A DNA stretch of 64,000 bases from Ophthalmolycus amberensis (Eukaryota > Chordata > Actinopteri > Perciformes > Zoarcidae). Under the pieces are notes generated by a model that ran no database searches, was not told the origin of the DNA, and was given only the letters and a program-made list of their open reading frames with translations. The stretch spans positions 1,658,501 through 1,722,500 of the forward strand of contig JAFEUB010001797.1 in assembly GCA_024529925.1 (NCBI GenBank). The letters run 5' to 3'. Both the position numbers and the translations under genes were made by a program. Positions within the stretch are counted from its first letter, which is position 1. Each line of letters begins with the position of its first letter. Of this stretch, positions 22,117 through 34,356 are shown in pieces.

Positions 22117-22344
22117 TCGGGGGGGGTGCGAGGGCCCCACGGTGGAGGCGGAGTTAAGGGGGTGGGGGGCGTCGGAATGATGTAGAGGGTGGTGGGAGTG
22201 GGCGGTGCTTTTGGGAGGTTGGGGGCGGCACACTGATACCTCGGGGACTTTGATTGACAGGTGCAGACAGGGATCGTGGCGACAAGTGGATTGCAGTTAC
22301 TTCAGCTGCACTGTGGAAGGAAGGGGGGGGGGGGGGGGGGGGGG
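22117..22344 (+). repeat. G-rich zone ending in G22, quadruplex-prone
   Basis: Many G tracts of three or more (for example GGGGGTGGGGGGCG and GGTTGGGGGCGG) precede a 22-G homopolymer at 22323-22344. The plus strand easily satisfies the G3+N1-7 fourfold pattern for G-quadruplex formation. Confidence 0.7.
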
Positions 22345-22644
22345 CGAAAGCAACCTCAGCTGTGACGAATCCGTGGGCCCTCGGAGTTCAAAGGCGCCAA
22401 CTCATAAAGGGGACTGAGGAGGTTGCTGTGTGCGTGCGTGTGTGTCGGGGCAGAGGTGTTTTGAATTAAAGAATGCGTGGAAGGCAGATAGTGATCTATA
22501 AGGAAAGTCTGAGTGATTCTTAAAGAATCTATTCATGCAGACGCAACACGGAAACAGCTTGTCTGCATTTAGACCGAGGCCAATTTAAAAAATGTGCTTT
22601 TGGTTCAGAGTTTCACTGATGACTGTGGTTGCACCGTAGATTCG

Positions 22645-22700
22645 ATTAGGGCTGCAAACAATTATTTTCAATATTAATCTGATGATTCCTCCATTGCCTG
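22645..22700. mobile_element. TCGATTA-family repeat terminus
   Basis: TTAGGGCTGCAAACAATTAT and TTTTCAATATTAATCTGATG match the end of this family as seen (reverse complemented) at 41130-41190, where it finishes TTGCAGCCCT. Confidence 0.5.
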
Positions 22701-23269
22701 AGTACTCCTTCAGTGTCTGATAAAACGCTAGGCATAACTGGCATCAAAATAGGTTTTAGACTTCTTGAAAATCTTAAGGATTGTAACTCTAAAGCTCTCA
22801 ACAGCCAACGGCGTGTTGGAAATAATCTTGAACTGAGCGAACCCGCCGAGCGCCATGAAGACCTATTTTCTTTGTAAAATCCACTCCAGCAGGCATTCAG
22901 ATACTGTTCAGCTGTCCTCCATTTGTTCTACATTTGCAAACTAGAGTTTTAATAAAGACGTGATGTTTTGTCATTTTTCTCACTGACGTAAAATTAATTT
23001 GATTTAATTAAAGAAAGATCTCACATTTCTCAGCAGACATGCTCACTTGCCCCTGATACGATCAAAGAATAGCATACCAGCTCAGTAGTCTACTCCGATA
23101 GGAAAAAACACCAAGGAACGCTCGACAGAAATGGGAATTTGAATTATCTGTTCAGACAGTCAAATTTGGATTAGGGTTTTCCCCATTGTTTTGCTTGGCC
23201 GGAGTGCCTCGATCCTGTTACCAAACCGCACATACCTCTCTGTGCGGCGGGACGGAGAGAACCAGCAGT

Positions 23270-23274
<5 letters not shown>

Positions 23275-23298
<24 letters not shown>
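23275..23298. repeat. G24 homopolymer
   Basis: The longest G run in the window. Confidence 0.9.
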
Positions 23299-23300
<2 letters not shown>

Positions 23301-23664
23301 CCAAAGCCCCCAGAGGAGAGACACCTGAGCAGGGGGAGGTGGGCACCCCTGAGGTCTCTCCCGTTCCAGCTAAAACAGACTATTTAAGAAGGAATAATAA
23401 AAACGCCTAACCTTGTTAAGTATAAGGGCAAGTATTCTCATAACATTCCCATTCAGAGGGGGGGGATTCAGTCATTGAATTGGTTTAACGGGGCTGAGCG
23501 AGCGGTGCGGCGTTTCGACTCTCCACGTAGCCTGCAGCAAGGTGAGATTGCCTTTCCTAAGCCTCCAAAATAATATAGGTTAGGCGGTGCGAAATGGCAA
23601 GAATGTTCCAATGTGATTTGACATAAGGGGAGGATTGTTTCATTTCAATCTCTCTCTCTTTCTG

Positions 23665-23665
<1 letters not shown>

Positions 23666-23698
<33 letters not shown>
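23666..23698. repeat. (CA)n microsatellite
   Basis: About sixteen CA units preceded by a (TC)n stretch. Confidence 0.95.
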
Positions 23699-23701
<3 letters not shown>

Positions 23702-24220
23702 CCGACATGGTCCTCTGAGACAGGCAGTGAAAATGGCTGGCAGTTTCTTTTTTTTCTTCATTGGTTTGGAGAGTTGTGTGGCGTGTAATTGGCAACTCTG
23801 GCCTCAGGATCTCTGAGCAGATAATAACGGTCTGTCTGAGAGGGGTGTCTCGGACCAAATGTGCTAAATTCATTACCTGGGACCATTATTCAATTACTCC
23901 ACTCTATTAGGACATCAATTATTTGCCGTAGCACTGCACTGGAGCCAAGATAAAGATGAGCAGCCGGCTCACAGGGAGAATCTGTCTTCCATAACGGCAG
24001 ATTAGTGTGTAGAAGACTAATGCGGTTTGACAAAGTGAAAAGGTTAAAAAAAAAAAAAAATGAAAGCACAAATGACAACAAACCTCAAGTTGTCACACTA
24101 CAACAGTGAAATAAGGCCAACAACACAAACGGGTAAGTGAAAGCTTTTCTAGGACAAAAATGCAGTACAATGTGTGCTAGCAGTAAGATGAATATAACTG
24201 GCTTCTGCATGAGGATGGGG

Positions 24221-24221
<1 letters not shown>

Positions 24222-24275
<54 letters not shown>
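24222..24275. repeat. (AT)n microsatellite
   Basis: About 27 uninterrupted AT units, the longest pure AT array in the window. Confidence 0.95.
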
Positions 24276-24278
<3 letters not shown>

Positions 24279-24332
24279 AAGTAAGCATTTTCATAACTAT
24301 ATAATTTAATATCTTTACGTATTTGCAGTTAA

Positions 24333-24474
24333 AGGCATAGCTTGATATCTTGGGAAAGATTTGTAGGAAAAGAGTAAGATAAGAAGATTGATGCCATCAG
24401 TGCTTAAGAGCTTGAGACTATTAGCTTAGCTTAGCATAACGACTGGGAAACGGCTAGCTCCAAACCTCAAAAGT
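24333..24474 (+). mobile_element. Fragment of a TTAGCTTAGCATAA-type fish repeat
   Basis: GCATAGCTTGATATCTTGGG, AAGAAGATTGATGCCATCAG, ATTAGCTTAGCTTAGCATAA and CGACTGGGAAACGGCTAGCT form a pattern I recognise from a dispersed fish MITE/SINE-like repeat. It ends exactly where the LINE 3' terminus begins, so the LINE probably inserted into it. The other side was not recognised beyond 27.6 kb. Confidence 0.55.
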
Positions 24475-24676
24475 AAGGCAAGGCAAGTTTATTTGTATAG
24501 CACATTTCAACAACAAGGTAATTCAAAGTGCTTCACATAAAACCATTAAAAGCATCAAAACACAAGGCAAAAGAAAAGGAGATTTCAAAAACAATTAAAA
24601 AACAGTGTAAGAAATAAAATGCAGTAGTAAAATGCAGAAATGCAGGAAATTGATTAATATATTAATTGAACGTGGT

Positions 24677-25608
24677 TCAATTAAAGGCAGCAGCAAACAG
24701 AAAGGTCTTCAATCTTGATTTAAATGAGCTGAGGGTCTCAGCAGACCTGCAGCTTTCTGGGACTTTGTTCCAGATATGTGGAGCAGAAAAACTGAACGCT
24801 GCTTCTCCATGTTTAGTTCTGACTCTGGGAACAGAAAGTAGACCGGTCCCAGACGACCTGAGGGGTCGGGATGGTTCATAAGGTAGTAGCAGATCGGAGA
24901 TGTATTTTGGTCCCAAACCATTCAGTGCTTTGTAAACCAACAGCAGGATTTTAAAGTCAATTCTTTGTTGGACAGGAAGCCAGTGCAAAGACCTCAGAAC
25001 TGGAGTGATGTGGTCCACCCTCCTGGTCTTAGTGAGGACTCGAGCTGCAGCGTTCTGAATCAGCTGCAGCTTTCTGACGGATTTTTTACAGAGACCTGTA
25101 AACACACCGTTACAGTAGTCCAGTCTGCTGAAGATAAATGCATGGACAAGTTTTTCCAAATCCTGTTGAGACATAAATCCTCTAATCCTTGATATATTCT
25201 TCAGGTGATAGTAGGCTGATTTTGTAATTGTCTTGATATGGCTGTTCAGGTTGAGGTCTGAATCCATAACTACACCTAGATTTCTGGCTTGGTTTGTGGG
25301 TTTTAACATCAGTGACTGAAGCTGAGCGGTGATTTTCAATTGTTCGTCCTTGGTACCAAAAACAATTACTTCTGTTTTATCTTTGTTTAATTGAAGAAAA
25401 TTCTGGCACATCCAGTTGTTGATTTGTTCAATGCAGTTACCCAGCCCTTGTATGGGATTATAGTCCCCTGGTGACATAGTTATGTAGATTTGTGTGTCGT
25501 CTGCATAATTATGATAACACACTTTGTTGTTTTCCATAAACTGAGCTAGTGGAAGCATGTAGATGTTGAACAGAGGGGGCCCCAGTATTGAACCTTGGGG
25601 AACACCAC
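24677..25608 (-). pseudogene. LINE ORF2 reverse transcriptase C-terminal part and tail
   Basis: After the second frameshift the frame gives GVPQGSILGPPLFNIYMLPL and NYADDTQIYI (the YADD catalytic box at 25496-25507). The thumb and C-terminal domain follow, with LQLNKDKTEV, LGVVMDSDL, SRLDYCNGV, LQLIQNAAARVLT, HWLPVQQRIDFKILLLVYKA and a KSRLKTFLF ending before the stop at 24677. All expected motifs are present, so decay is limited to the two indels. Confidence 0.85.
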
Positions 25609-26295
25609 GTCATTTTAGTCAGCTCTGATGTGTAATCAGCTACAGACACAAAGTATTCTCGGCCCTTCAAGTAGGATTCAAACCAGTTAAGTGCTGTGCC
25701 AGAGAGTCCCACCCAGATTTTTAGTCTTTCTAGGAGTATGGCATGGTCGACCGTGTCGAATGCAGCACTGAGATCTAGTAACACTAAGACTGAACTTCTG
25801 CCATTGTCTATGTTTAAGTGGATGTCGTTGAAAACCTTAACAAGAGCAGTTTCAGTGCTGTGGTGCTGTCGAAAGCCTGACTGGAAAACATCAAAGCAGT
25901 TATTTACGGCCAAGAAGTCGGTCAGCTGTTGGAAAACCGCTTTTTCAATTATTTTACTTAAAAATGGGAGGTTTGATATTGGCCTATAATTTTTCATCGT
26001 TGCGGAGTCTAAACTAGCTTTCTTTAGGAGTGGTTTAATAACTGCAGTTTTTAGGGCTTGTGGGAAGACACCTGAGAGAAGGGATGTGTTTACAATTTGT
26101 AAAAGATCAGTGGTCATGCAGTTTGAAATATTTTTGAAAAAGTGTGTTGGTAGAATATCCAAGCAGCAGGAGGATGACTTCAGATGTTGTATGATGTCTT
26201 CTCGGCTTCTACGGTCGATTGAATGAAATTGTGTCATGATATTTGAATGGATGTTAGATCGGGACAACACATATCCTGTGGTTGATGTGGAGGCA
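25609..26295 (-). pseudogene. LINE ORF2 reverse transcriptase, N-terminal part
   Basis: It contains SSSCCLDILPTHFFKN, VIKPLLKK, NYRPISNLPFLSKIIEKAV, FQSGFRQHHSTETALVKV and LVLLDLSAAFDTVDH (a catalytic Asp in the palm, around 25743-25770), then WFESYLKGRE. It is out of frame with the endonuclease because of an indel near 26290-26300. At about 25608 it loses frame again: ATGACGTGGTGTTCCC stands where family members read MTCGVPQG, consistent with a 2-base loss. Confidence 0.85.
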
Positions 26296-27577
26296 CTGAC
26301 TGTCTAATTTTCTGAATTTTGTCAGTAAAAAAGGTGGCAAATTGATTGCATGCCCAGGTGGATTGGAGTTCAGCAGCTACCGACACTGGAGGGTTTGTTA
26401 GCCTGTCGACAGTAGCAAATAAGGCGCGTGTATTGTTCTTGTTTTTGGTTATGATGTCAGAGAAGAATGACTGCCTTGCATTTCTAAGTTCCAAATTATA
26501 ATTGCGAAGTCTCTCTTTATAGATGTCACAGTGAACCTGGAGATTAGTTTTTCGCCACCTGCGCTCAGCTTTCCGACACTCTCGTTTCTCTATTTTGACC
26601 AGCGTAGCATTTCTCCAAGGAGATCTTTGCTTACCCGAGACAACCTTCACTTTAGTGGGTGCAATGGCATCAATAATATTTTTAACTTTAAAATTGAAGC
26701 CATCTACAAGCTCATTGACTGAGAGACAAGAGAGGGCTGGTGTGGAGGAGAACTTCTGAATAAATAGTTCACTGGTGTTTTCAGAGATGTAACGCTTTGT
26801 CACAACCTTGGTTTGGACATTTGTGTGCAAGGAGATTGCACTCTCAAAGAAAACACAGAAATGATCAGAGAGTGCAACATCAGTCACAGCAACCTTGGAA
26901 ATGTTTACACCTTTGGTGATGATTAGGTCCAGAGTGTGCCCCCTGTTGTGGGTGGGTCCTGTCACATGCTGAGTCAGATCATAGTTATCAAGGACACCAC
27001 ATAGTTCTATAGACCCTCTGTCCTGGGGATTATCAACATGGATATTAAAGTCACCAACAATAACAACACAGTCAAAATCAATACAGATTACAGACAGCAG
27101 TTCAGTAAACTCATCAAAGAAGGTTGCACAGTATTTAGGCTGTCTGTAAATGTTTAGGAATAAAGCTTGAGTGGAATTCAGAGCCACATATTCAAAAGAA
27201 CTAAAATGACCAAAGGGCATCTGCTTGCATTGAAGAGAATCATTAAATAAAACAGCAACTCCACCTCCTTTCTTATGCGCTCTTGTTTCACTCATGAAAC
27301 TGAAGTTGGGAGGTGTTGATTCAATAAGACCAGCTGCACTGTTATCTTGATTTAACCAAGTTTCAGTTAAAAACAAAATGTCCAGTTTGTGCCTAACAAT
27401 AAAATCATTGATTAAAAATGTTTTTCCTGACAGAGACCTGACATTTAATAAAGCTAAGTTTAATGTGGTTAAAGCTTTCTTTGCCCAATTTATTTGGACA
27501 GGCTGACGAGGAATGTATGCTAAGTTTGATAAGTAGCATTCTCTAGATCCATAGTTAATGAAGCGATAGCAATCTTC
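26234..27577 (-). pseudogene. LINE ORF2 endonuclease domain segment
   Basis: The frame opens after a stop at 27578-27580; its first internal ATG is at 27376, but homology begins earlier with LLNVRSLSGK (about 27422-27450). Conserved endonuclease motifs follow: FLTETWL, GGGVAVLF, VIVGDFNIH (GDFN at about 27041-27055), GHTLDLIIT and SDHFCVFF (about 26858). The key Asn, Glu, Asp/Asn and Ser-Asp-His positions look intact, so this domain was functional until recently. The linker towards the reverse transcriptase leaves frame near 26290-26300. The protein nicks target DNA for target-primed reverse transcription. Confidence 0.85.
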
Positions 27578-28084
27578 TCAACTAACTCATTCATTGGTAC
27601 TTCCATTAGAAATACTGAATTGACTTTGAAGATGGACTGTGTAACTTTTGAACTAAAAAAATAAAACATTCTTCGATCATCTTACAAATGAAACAATGAA
27701 TTCCTAAGCAACATGCTCCGCCCCTGCTCCATTTAACACACTCACAGGTTTTGTCGCAGTGAATTTTGGTATCATGTGCCCAGAATTACCACTTGTTTCT
27801 ACAGCAGCACTGTTACACAGACTTCATCCAAGTTAAGAATTACAAATGGTAAATATTTGAAACTAAGACTAAAAAAAGAATTCAAGACCAACACTTAAAA
27901 TACTCTGAAAAAACTGTGTCTGTGTCTTTTTGAGACTCACGGGCTGCTGTGCCCAGGTGGTAGTTTTCACTAGCTGGCATAGATATGAAAAAAAACTAGC
28001 TAATGGAAGCGAGAGGCGGCCTACTGGGCAAAGCTGTCTCATTGACACGGAGCCCCAGCGGACTGCGGGAGGGAAGGCTACAGT

Positions 28085-28086
28085 GG

Positions 28087-28117
<31 letters not shown>

Positions 28118-28147
28118 GTGGTGGTGGTGGGGGGGGGGGGGGGGGGG
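28085..28147. repeat. (GT)n-(GGT)n-G19 compound repeat
   Basis: A GT array passes into GGTGGTGGTGG and then an uninterrupted run of 19 G (28129-28147). Confidence 0.95.
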
Positions 28148-28335
28148 CAGATGGTCGCGATGGTGCAGGAGCCACACAATTTCATGGCGTATTTTCTGCA
28201 GATGTGTCTGTGGTAACTCATGCAAGGGTTCCAGTTCGGCCACTGACAGGGGTGATGGATAGACCCCGAGTCCCACTGTGACAAAAAAAATACTTTGTCT
28301 GCTCCTCACGCTCACTTTCAGGCCGTGACAGAGAA

Positions 28336-28391
28336 ATATCTATATATATATCTATATATATATATATATATATATATATAGATATATATAT
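28336..28391. repeat. (AT)n array with TATC/GATA interruptions
   Basis: AT units are interrupted by ATATCTATAT near the left and TAGATATAT near the right, making the array close to palindromic. Confidence 0.9.
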
Positions 28392-29661
28392 GTTTTATGA
28401 AAACAAAAAAAACTGTAATCCTATCTTCTAATGTTAATGACAGAGCGCAGAACAAACGAGCGCCTAATGAGCATTAGAGGATCAGACTGTGTTGAGGATG
28501 AGTTGACCATAACAATGCGGGCACAGCTGCCTGGGGAAATGTCTCACTCTTCCTCAGCTGGGAGCTTCATGGACAAACCGAATTGCCTAATCAGTGCATT
28601 GATCACTTTTTAAAGCAGACCTAAAATAGATCCAGGCCACTCACTAAATAATCCATAAACGCTGATGTAAACCGGGGACTCTTTGTGACATTAATGCAGG
28701 AATGTTTGTCCTCTGAACCTATCGAAGCAGCCACGGAGACACGTCTCAAACAAAATGACAGGTTCGGCTTTAGAAGTTTGAAAAACTACTAATAAGGCGA
28801 TCAGGTGGAGGATGGGTGGATTAAAAAAGGCACATGTGAATGATTTCCCCATTCACCTGAAAGGCGCAGTGCAATTTGCCCCTGAAAGATGGGAATTTCC
28901 CTCAGGATGAGCCAGTAACATGCTTGCGATGCATGATCGATGTGATTCAATGGCTGATGAAAATGAAGCAGATGTCGTGAAGCTGAAACATTCATCTTGT
29001 GTCGAGCTTTCGCGACATGCAGCTCGCTCGGGAAAAAAAATAAAATTAAATCATATAACTTGAAGGTAATTGCTCCCAGAATGGGATGAATACTTTTTTT
29101 ATTAATTCAGACTCCAACCCTGCTGATTTGATTAATGGTCACAGTGTGAGGCTTTTAACATGTCTGCAGGGAGTCGCTCATGCAGTGCAGTCTCTGATGA
29201 ACTAGTGGAAATGTGTCTGCAGTGCAATGTGACGCACATTTACATGAGATTGTATACAATCATACAATATACAGAACCAAAGTTCATACATGCAAAAGGC
29301 TATTTGAATGATTCTTACATTCGCAGTCCAGACCAACGCTACCAACTGCTTCAGCGATGTGATTTCTATATACCTTTCTCACCAACTGTGGTTCTTTTTA
29401 GTGCCACCTGTAGAAACCCTCATTCACTGCCTGTTAAAGACAAAGTCTGGGATTCTCCACATTAAAAGCTCCGCCTCTCTACTTCCTGAGATTCCCTCGG
29501 GCCAAAGTGGGACGATCCTCCTGTGTGTTTGCTTCCAGATTGCATTCATGATCACCTCTCCACAGGTAAAATCTCCAGGACCACATACAGATGGACACAC
29601 ACCTCACACAACTGTTTGTTACCCATCTATAACAATTGGAAAGGTGGGAAAGGAAGCAGGC

Positions 29662-30190
29662 GGCAACCTACGGTTCTGAAATGTGAAGCCATAAACTTGC
29701 ATTGTTTCTAATGGCCAACAGGGGGCGACTCCTATGCTTGTAAAATTATGTCAAGATTGTGTAGAAGTCTATGATTTATTACCTCAGTAAACATTTAAAC
29801 ATGAGTTTATTGTCTCAATCTCTAGTTTTCTCCAATACAGCATGATCTTCATTGAGTAAAGTATGGTCCATTTAGAGTCAAATACACAATAAAGCAGAGT
29901 ATGCTTTAGGGCGGGGCTACCTTGTGATTGACTGGTCGCTACCACGGCGTTGTGTGGTCTGGGAGTTGTCCGTGTTTTTGTCATACAACTTAAACCCTTT
30001 AACAGTGTTTTCAGTTCATGGAATTTTAACTGTAACATTTTGGTCGCCTAAAAATGTCTCCAAGATGGGTACAGCAAAAAAAACTAAATGGTGACAGCCA
30101 AAACACCGACATCGAAGCATCAAAACCGCCGTCAACAAACCAATGGGTGACATCATGGTGACTACACTGCTTCTTATATACAGTCTATGG
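29662..30190 (-). mobile_element. Longest copy of the GTGACGTCACCCATTGG repeat family
   Basis: On the minus strand it starts CCATAGACTGTATATAAGAA and continues GATGTCACCCATTGGTTTGT, GTCAATCACAAGGTAGCCCC, GCCCTAAAGCATACTCTGCT, GACTCTAAATGGACCATACT, AACTCATGTTTAAATGTTTA, CATAGACTTCTACAC, GGAGTCGCCCCCTGTTGGCC and a terminal ACCGTAGGTTGCC. It is collinear with 12209-12440 at its start and with 55119-55320 in its middle, so these are three pieces of one element at least 530 bp long. There is no coding capacity. Confidence 0.75.
29713..29732 (+). promoter_or_regulatory. CTCF-like motif inside the repeat
   Basis: GGCCAACAGGGGGCGACTCC is close to the CTCF core, with CAACAG replacing CAGCAG. It is intrinsic to this repeat family rather than unique to the locus. 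Confidence 0.35.
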
Positions 30191-32760
30191 GAAGAAGACA
30201 CTAAAGGCACTATAGCCCAACCCAAATTCACAGATTCAAAACCTTAAATAAGGCTGTACATGGGTGAACTCAATGTTTCAGATTACTCCGATAATATCCT
30301 GACCTTCAGAAACATCCCTCTGTATCTTTGACCAAGGTTTACAGATTATTTCTCAAACCAGGCAGAAATCCAACCAGAAGTACAACCACAATGGTTGCAC
30401 CATGGTCTGCAATGTTCTTACCGCTACAATCAAATCTGTCGAGCCCATCCACACTCTGTTGTAAACCTTCCTGCTCTTGGCAGAGATCGGACCACCACGC
30501 TCTGGACACCCTGCTGTTTGTAATCCATCGCTGTGGACGGATGTATAGATATTTTGTGGTCTGTGTTTTATGCCGTGCTGCTGCACCTCACCAGACTGAT
30601 TCGACCGTCTCCTCGAGAAAGCACGGATCAATATGAAGTCTCCCTGCTCCTTAAATCAGACACATCCTTCTTCTTTATCGAACTAACATGTAACGATATC
30701 TGATGGTCAAAATCTGTGAAGAAGCCAGCAAGACTAGATTTACAAATAAACCTCATCGTAAAAAGTGTTCTTTCAGAAATCTGATGTTTTTGCTCTTTTA
30801 GCTCAGTCTCTCAGATCAAATCGCGGCTACTTGTGTCATATAAATAAAAACATCTTTGACAAATGACAAAATGAGCTCAATACTGTATCATTGCATTAGC
30901 TGGACGTGACACTATGCAGTCAGCAACCATGCATCCAGCAGGGCAATCCTCCAGCTCAACCACAACCCATCTGCCCCCATCAACCAAAACCCACTAAGGC
31001 CCATGCAATCTGTTGCCTGCCAGTCAGAGGACTGGTCAGTAATCTCCATGAACCTACTGGTCCAGAAACAGCCCTCAGCTTTTCTCAGCACGGCTTCTGT
31101 GTGATGATAAGACTGAATAGTCCCCCATAAACCGCCCCCGTAAACCCACACGCCTGCTCCCTTACGGCAGGGGGCTAATCAGCCCGACCAGGGGGAGCTG
31201 AGGTAAGAGTCTGGGGCTGGAGGGGTGAGGAGACGGCGGTGGACTGGGGAGAGGGAGCAGCCAGACAGGAGACAGGAGACAGAGACCCGCCGTAATCACC
31301 AAGAGAAGGAGATGACGACTGTACCGCAGATTACGTTTGGAACGACACAAGGAGAGCGGGGGGAGGAAGATGGAAGTACGACAAATTTCACTGCCGACCC
31401 GAGTTGACAGATAAGAGAACGAGTGACTACGTAGGATAAGAAATGGGCAGAGAAAGGTAGAGCATTACAGGAAGAGAGGATATAATGCCAATCAGCGAGC
31501 CAAAGGGCCTACACTAGGAAGCTGCATTTCCTCCAGTGTTTATCTTAATGCCTGGATTTGAGGTTCAGGGGGCTGGGGAGAGTTAAGACTTCATAAAAGG
31601 ACAGCCTGGGAGGATTAGAGAATAAAAAGTCCCTGTTGCTGCCTTGCGTAAATAAAAAATAAAAAACTCAAAGTAACTTCAGATTATATCGGATCAAACC
31701 GTATGTCTCCACCCTCAACCAAGCGTATCCATTACCACTGATCCAACAGCAGCAGAGGAAACGTCAGAGGAATATTGATTTCTATTGAACATAAAGACAA
31801 CCCGCAGTTTGCTGCTTAATTCAGTAGCTTTTGGTCCATGTATTGGAGCACACGGGTGAAATGTGAGGCAGGGAGGGATTAACATTTGTCCCTCTGCTTG
31901 TCCATCTGTACATCCGTCTCAGCTCCGACATGTGCTGGCAGGTTTAGATTCCAACCTGTTCACCCTCCCTGAGATATGCAGCGTCAGAATTAAATTACTG
32001 AGTGCACAGGAAACAATCTTTACTACTACATTATTTTGATGGAAGATCTGTTGAAAGAAATATCCACGATCCAATTTTACTGGTTTGTTTGCACAATTTT
32101 TCAGGTACAAAAGATAACAAAATATCCAGGTTTGGAGTGTTTGTAGGACAAATCAGGCCATTAGAAAGATAACTCCTTGTGCTCTGGGAACAAGAGTATA
32201 ATTTGGTCCGGTAAGCCCATGGGTGCCTGCAGGCCTGGCCAGATGGCCGTCCACCTTCTCAGTACTTCCAGCTTGTGACAGGAAGTGTCTGCCCGTGGCC
32301 AGGACATGATCAGTGTCAGCACACCGGGCTTCACTAGCCGCTCATCAGGCCAGCTGCCTGCCAGGAAACACCCGAACCCAAACGGGCCGCATGTGCTCCG
32401 CTTTACCACACCGGCACTTCTCGCTCCGTTTGCTCTCACGGTTACTTATTAATGACACACCGCCAGAAGGAATGGAGAAAGTTGGAAAAACAATTAATTT
32501 CAAATAAATCAGGAAAGTTGTAAAATATCTGATATTCGTTGATGAGTGAGTGTGCACGAGGGCCAGAAATGCCTGTATGCTCATTTATTATCTGTTTTTA
32601 TGAGGAATACTGAGGTTACTTATTGTACTGTCAGTAAAACTTTCCACTCCACTGTAGATTGTACAGGACAGTGTTACTGGGAAGATGGACATTGCCGCTG
32701 GCCTTGAGATGGATTCAATTAAAAGTCGAGTTCCGTGTGGAAGCCACCCGCTCTGATTTA

Positions 32761-32763
<3 letters not shown>

Positions 32764-32799
<36 letters not shown>
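32764..32799. repeat. (GT)n microsatellite
   Basis: About eighteen uninterrupted GT units. Confidence 0.95.
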
Positions 32800-32800
<1 letters not shown>

Positions 32801-34340
32801 TCCTGGTCCGTGTTCCTTCCCGACTGTAAGACGTTACAGATGTTGTATTTGTTGTGCGTCTCATTGCTGGAACTACATCTCTGTGTCAGTGGAGGCGACT
32901 GTGCACGGTTTCATTTATTGTGAGTGTTTTTTTTCTTGTTCCGGTGCCACACGCACATGAGGTGCACATTGAAAGCATTTCCCCTGATTGGCACACATCC
33001 GTGGAACGTCGGCTCCGTTCGGATTGTGTAATCTGCACCTTACACACTCAAAATAATGCCAAAACAAATCAATAAATACATGTCATAAAACAGACTAAAA
33101 ACATCCTGGGTACGCTTTTTTTGCATTCTTCATCTACTACATATTAAAATCAGTTATTTCATTCTAAAGATCATCATAGGCTAAATCTATGTGTATTTTG
33201 TTGCTCAGTTTTACCACAAAATACAAAAAAACCCAGATTTTTCACTAAGAACCGCCTCGCGGTTGTATGCCTCCGCCATGTTGCAGTTTACATTCATGTC
33301 GGTCCAAAATGTCATCACAAATGTCATTTTTAAATTGTATTTGCTTTAAATAATCATAATCAATTCTACACATTACTTCTACTTTTTGAATACCTTGATA
33401 ATAAATTATATCGGTGCATACAACAATATAATGTGTAAGTACCCTACGTTAGCCGACATCTCACATAGCGTACCTCTTGATCTTCAATAATTTGTAACTT
33501 TTTCTCATGATCTGCCATTTAAAAGACAATATTTTTGGCAGCAGCTTCTGATTTATATTCATTTTATTAAATGGAAGTCCTGTGCAGCATGAAAAGCCAA
33601 AAATAATTGTGAGAATCAACACTACACTTATTAATAAACCATGCCCTGCCTCCATTAACAGTAGCATACTGAATAATAAGGCTTTATCTAACAGGAACTG
33701 GAAACGTGTTATTGGGAAATGCTTTAACTGGCTCTTAAATCAAGAGGATTAGGAGCCATATGCGAGGTTCTCTAATCTCATTTGGGAGAGCCCTCGGCTC
33801 ACTCTGCTGGTGTGTTTTACACGAGCTGCATCAAATGCTTTATGCCACAGAGACGGAATACAGGACAGAGGTTAGCATATAGGAAGCACGGAGAGCGTCT
33901 CCAAAGAGTCGACGCGGTTCAGATGAGAAACTGGTTCCATAGATAGAAGGGAGGGAGCTTCCTTTGCTGGCGGTGTCTCGTGCTCCACCATTCCTGTTAG
34001 GCTTACATCACCTGTCCCCAGCGTCAGACACGACCGAGACAAGCATCTAAATATTCATACACACGTATTAATAGACCATGTTTTTTCGGTCTAAATTAAC
34101 CGTATCTCGTCTTGAAGGGTTCGCCCATGCAGCATTAATAGCATGCTCTATATAAATATTTCAGGGAGCATCACTTCCCTCCGCAAGTTCTGAAGAATCA
34201 AAACTTACCGAGAGGCTAACGGTTTGTGTTGACGGCTCTGAATGCAGATAAGCTGCGATCCATTAAAGTTAATGGCATCTACATGAATTTCAGATGAAAA
34301 TGTGTTGCTTGCTTCTGCTCCCCTCCCCCGTTAAATAGTT

Positions 34341-34356
34341 CCCCCCCCCCCCCCCC
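34341..34356. repeat. C16 homopolymer
   Basis: Sixteen C in a C-rich context (CCCTCCCCCG just upstream). Confidence 0.9.

Larger units (their letters stand above)
20881..24221. other. Intergenic, G-rich and CA-rich low complexity
   Basis: No gene recognised. Contents are a G-rich zone (22117-22344), a fragment of the TCGATTA repeat family (22645-22700), G24 (23275-23298), (CA)n (23666-23698) and A15 (24046-24060). Frames here owe their length to poly-G (glycine) runs. Confidence 0.6.
24474..27600 (-). mobile_element. L2-like LINE (CR1/L2/Jockey group), nearly full ORF2
   Basis: The minus strand encodes, in order, an apurinic-like endonuclease, a reverse transcriptase and the conserved C-terminal tail. 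A 3' UTR of about 200 bp follows. It ends in AAGCACTTTGAATTACCTTG, TTGAAATGTGCTATACAAAT and AAACTTGCCTTGCC, a familiar fish L2-type 3' end. The 5' limit is imprecise: the endonuclease frame is open from 27577, and no ORF1 was recognised upstream. Two frameshifts inactivate the copy. This is the largest coding-like object in the window. Confidence 0.9.
27601..29661. other. Intergenic, microsatellites and unassigned sequence
   Basis: No gene recognised. Two complex microsatellites lie at 28085-28147 and 28336-28391. The segment 28430-28620 is non-repetitive and rich in TAAT/ATTA words (CCTAATGAGCATTAG, CCTAATCAGTGCATTGATC), which would suit a homeodomain-bound enhancer; this is only a compositional hint. 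Confidence 0.55.

Noticed and set aside
27869..28315. 148-codon minus frame with poly-His/Pro stretch
   Set aside because: The composition is produced by the (GT)n-(GGT)n-G19 repeat; no gene evidence.
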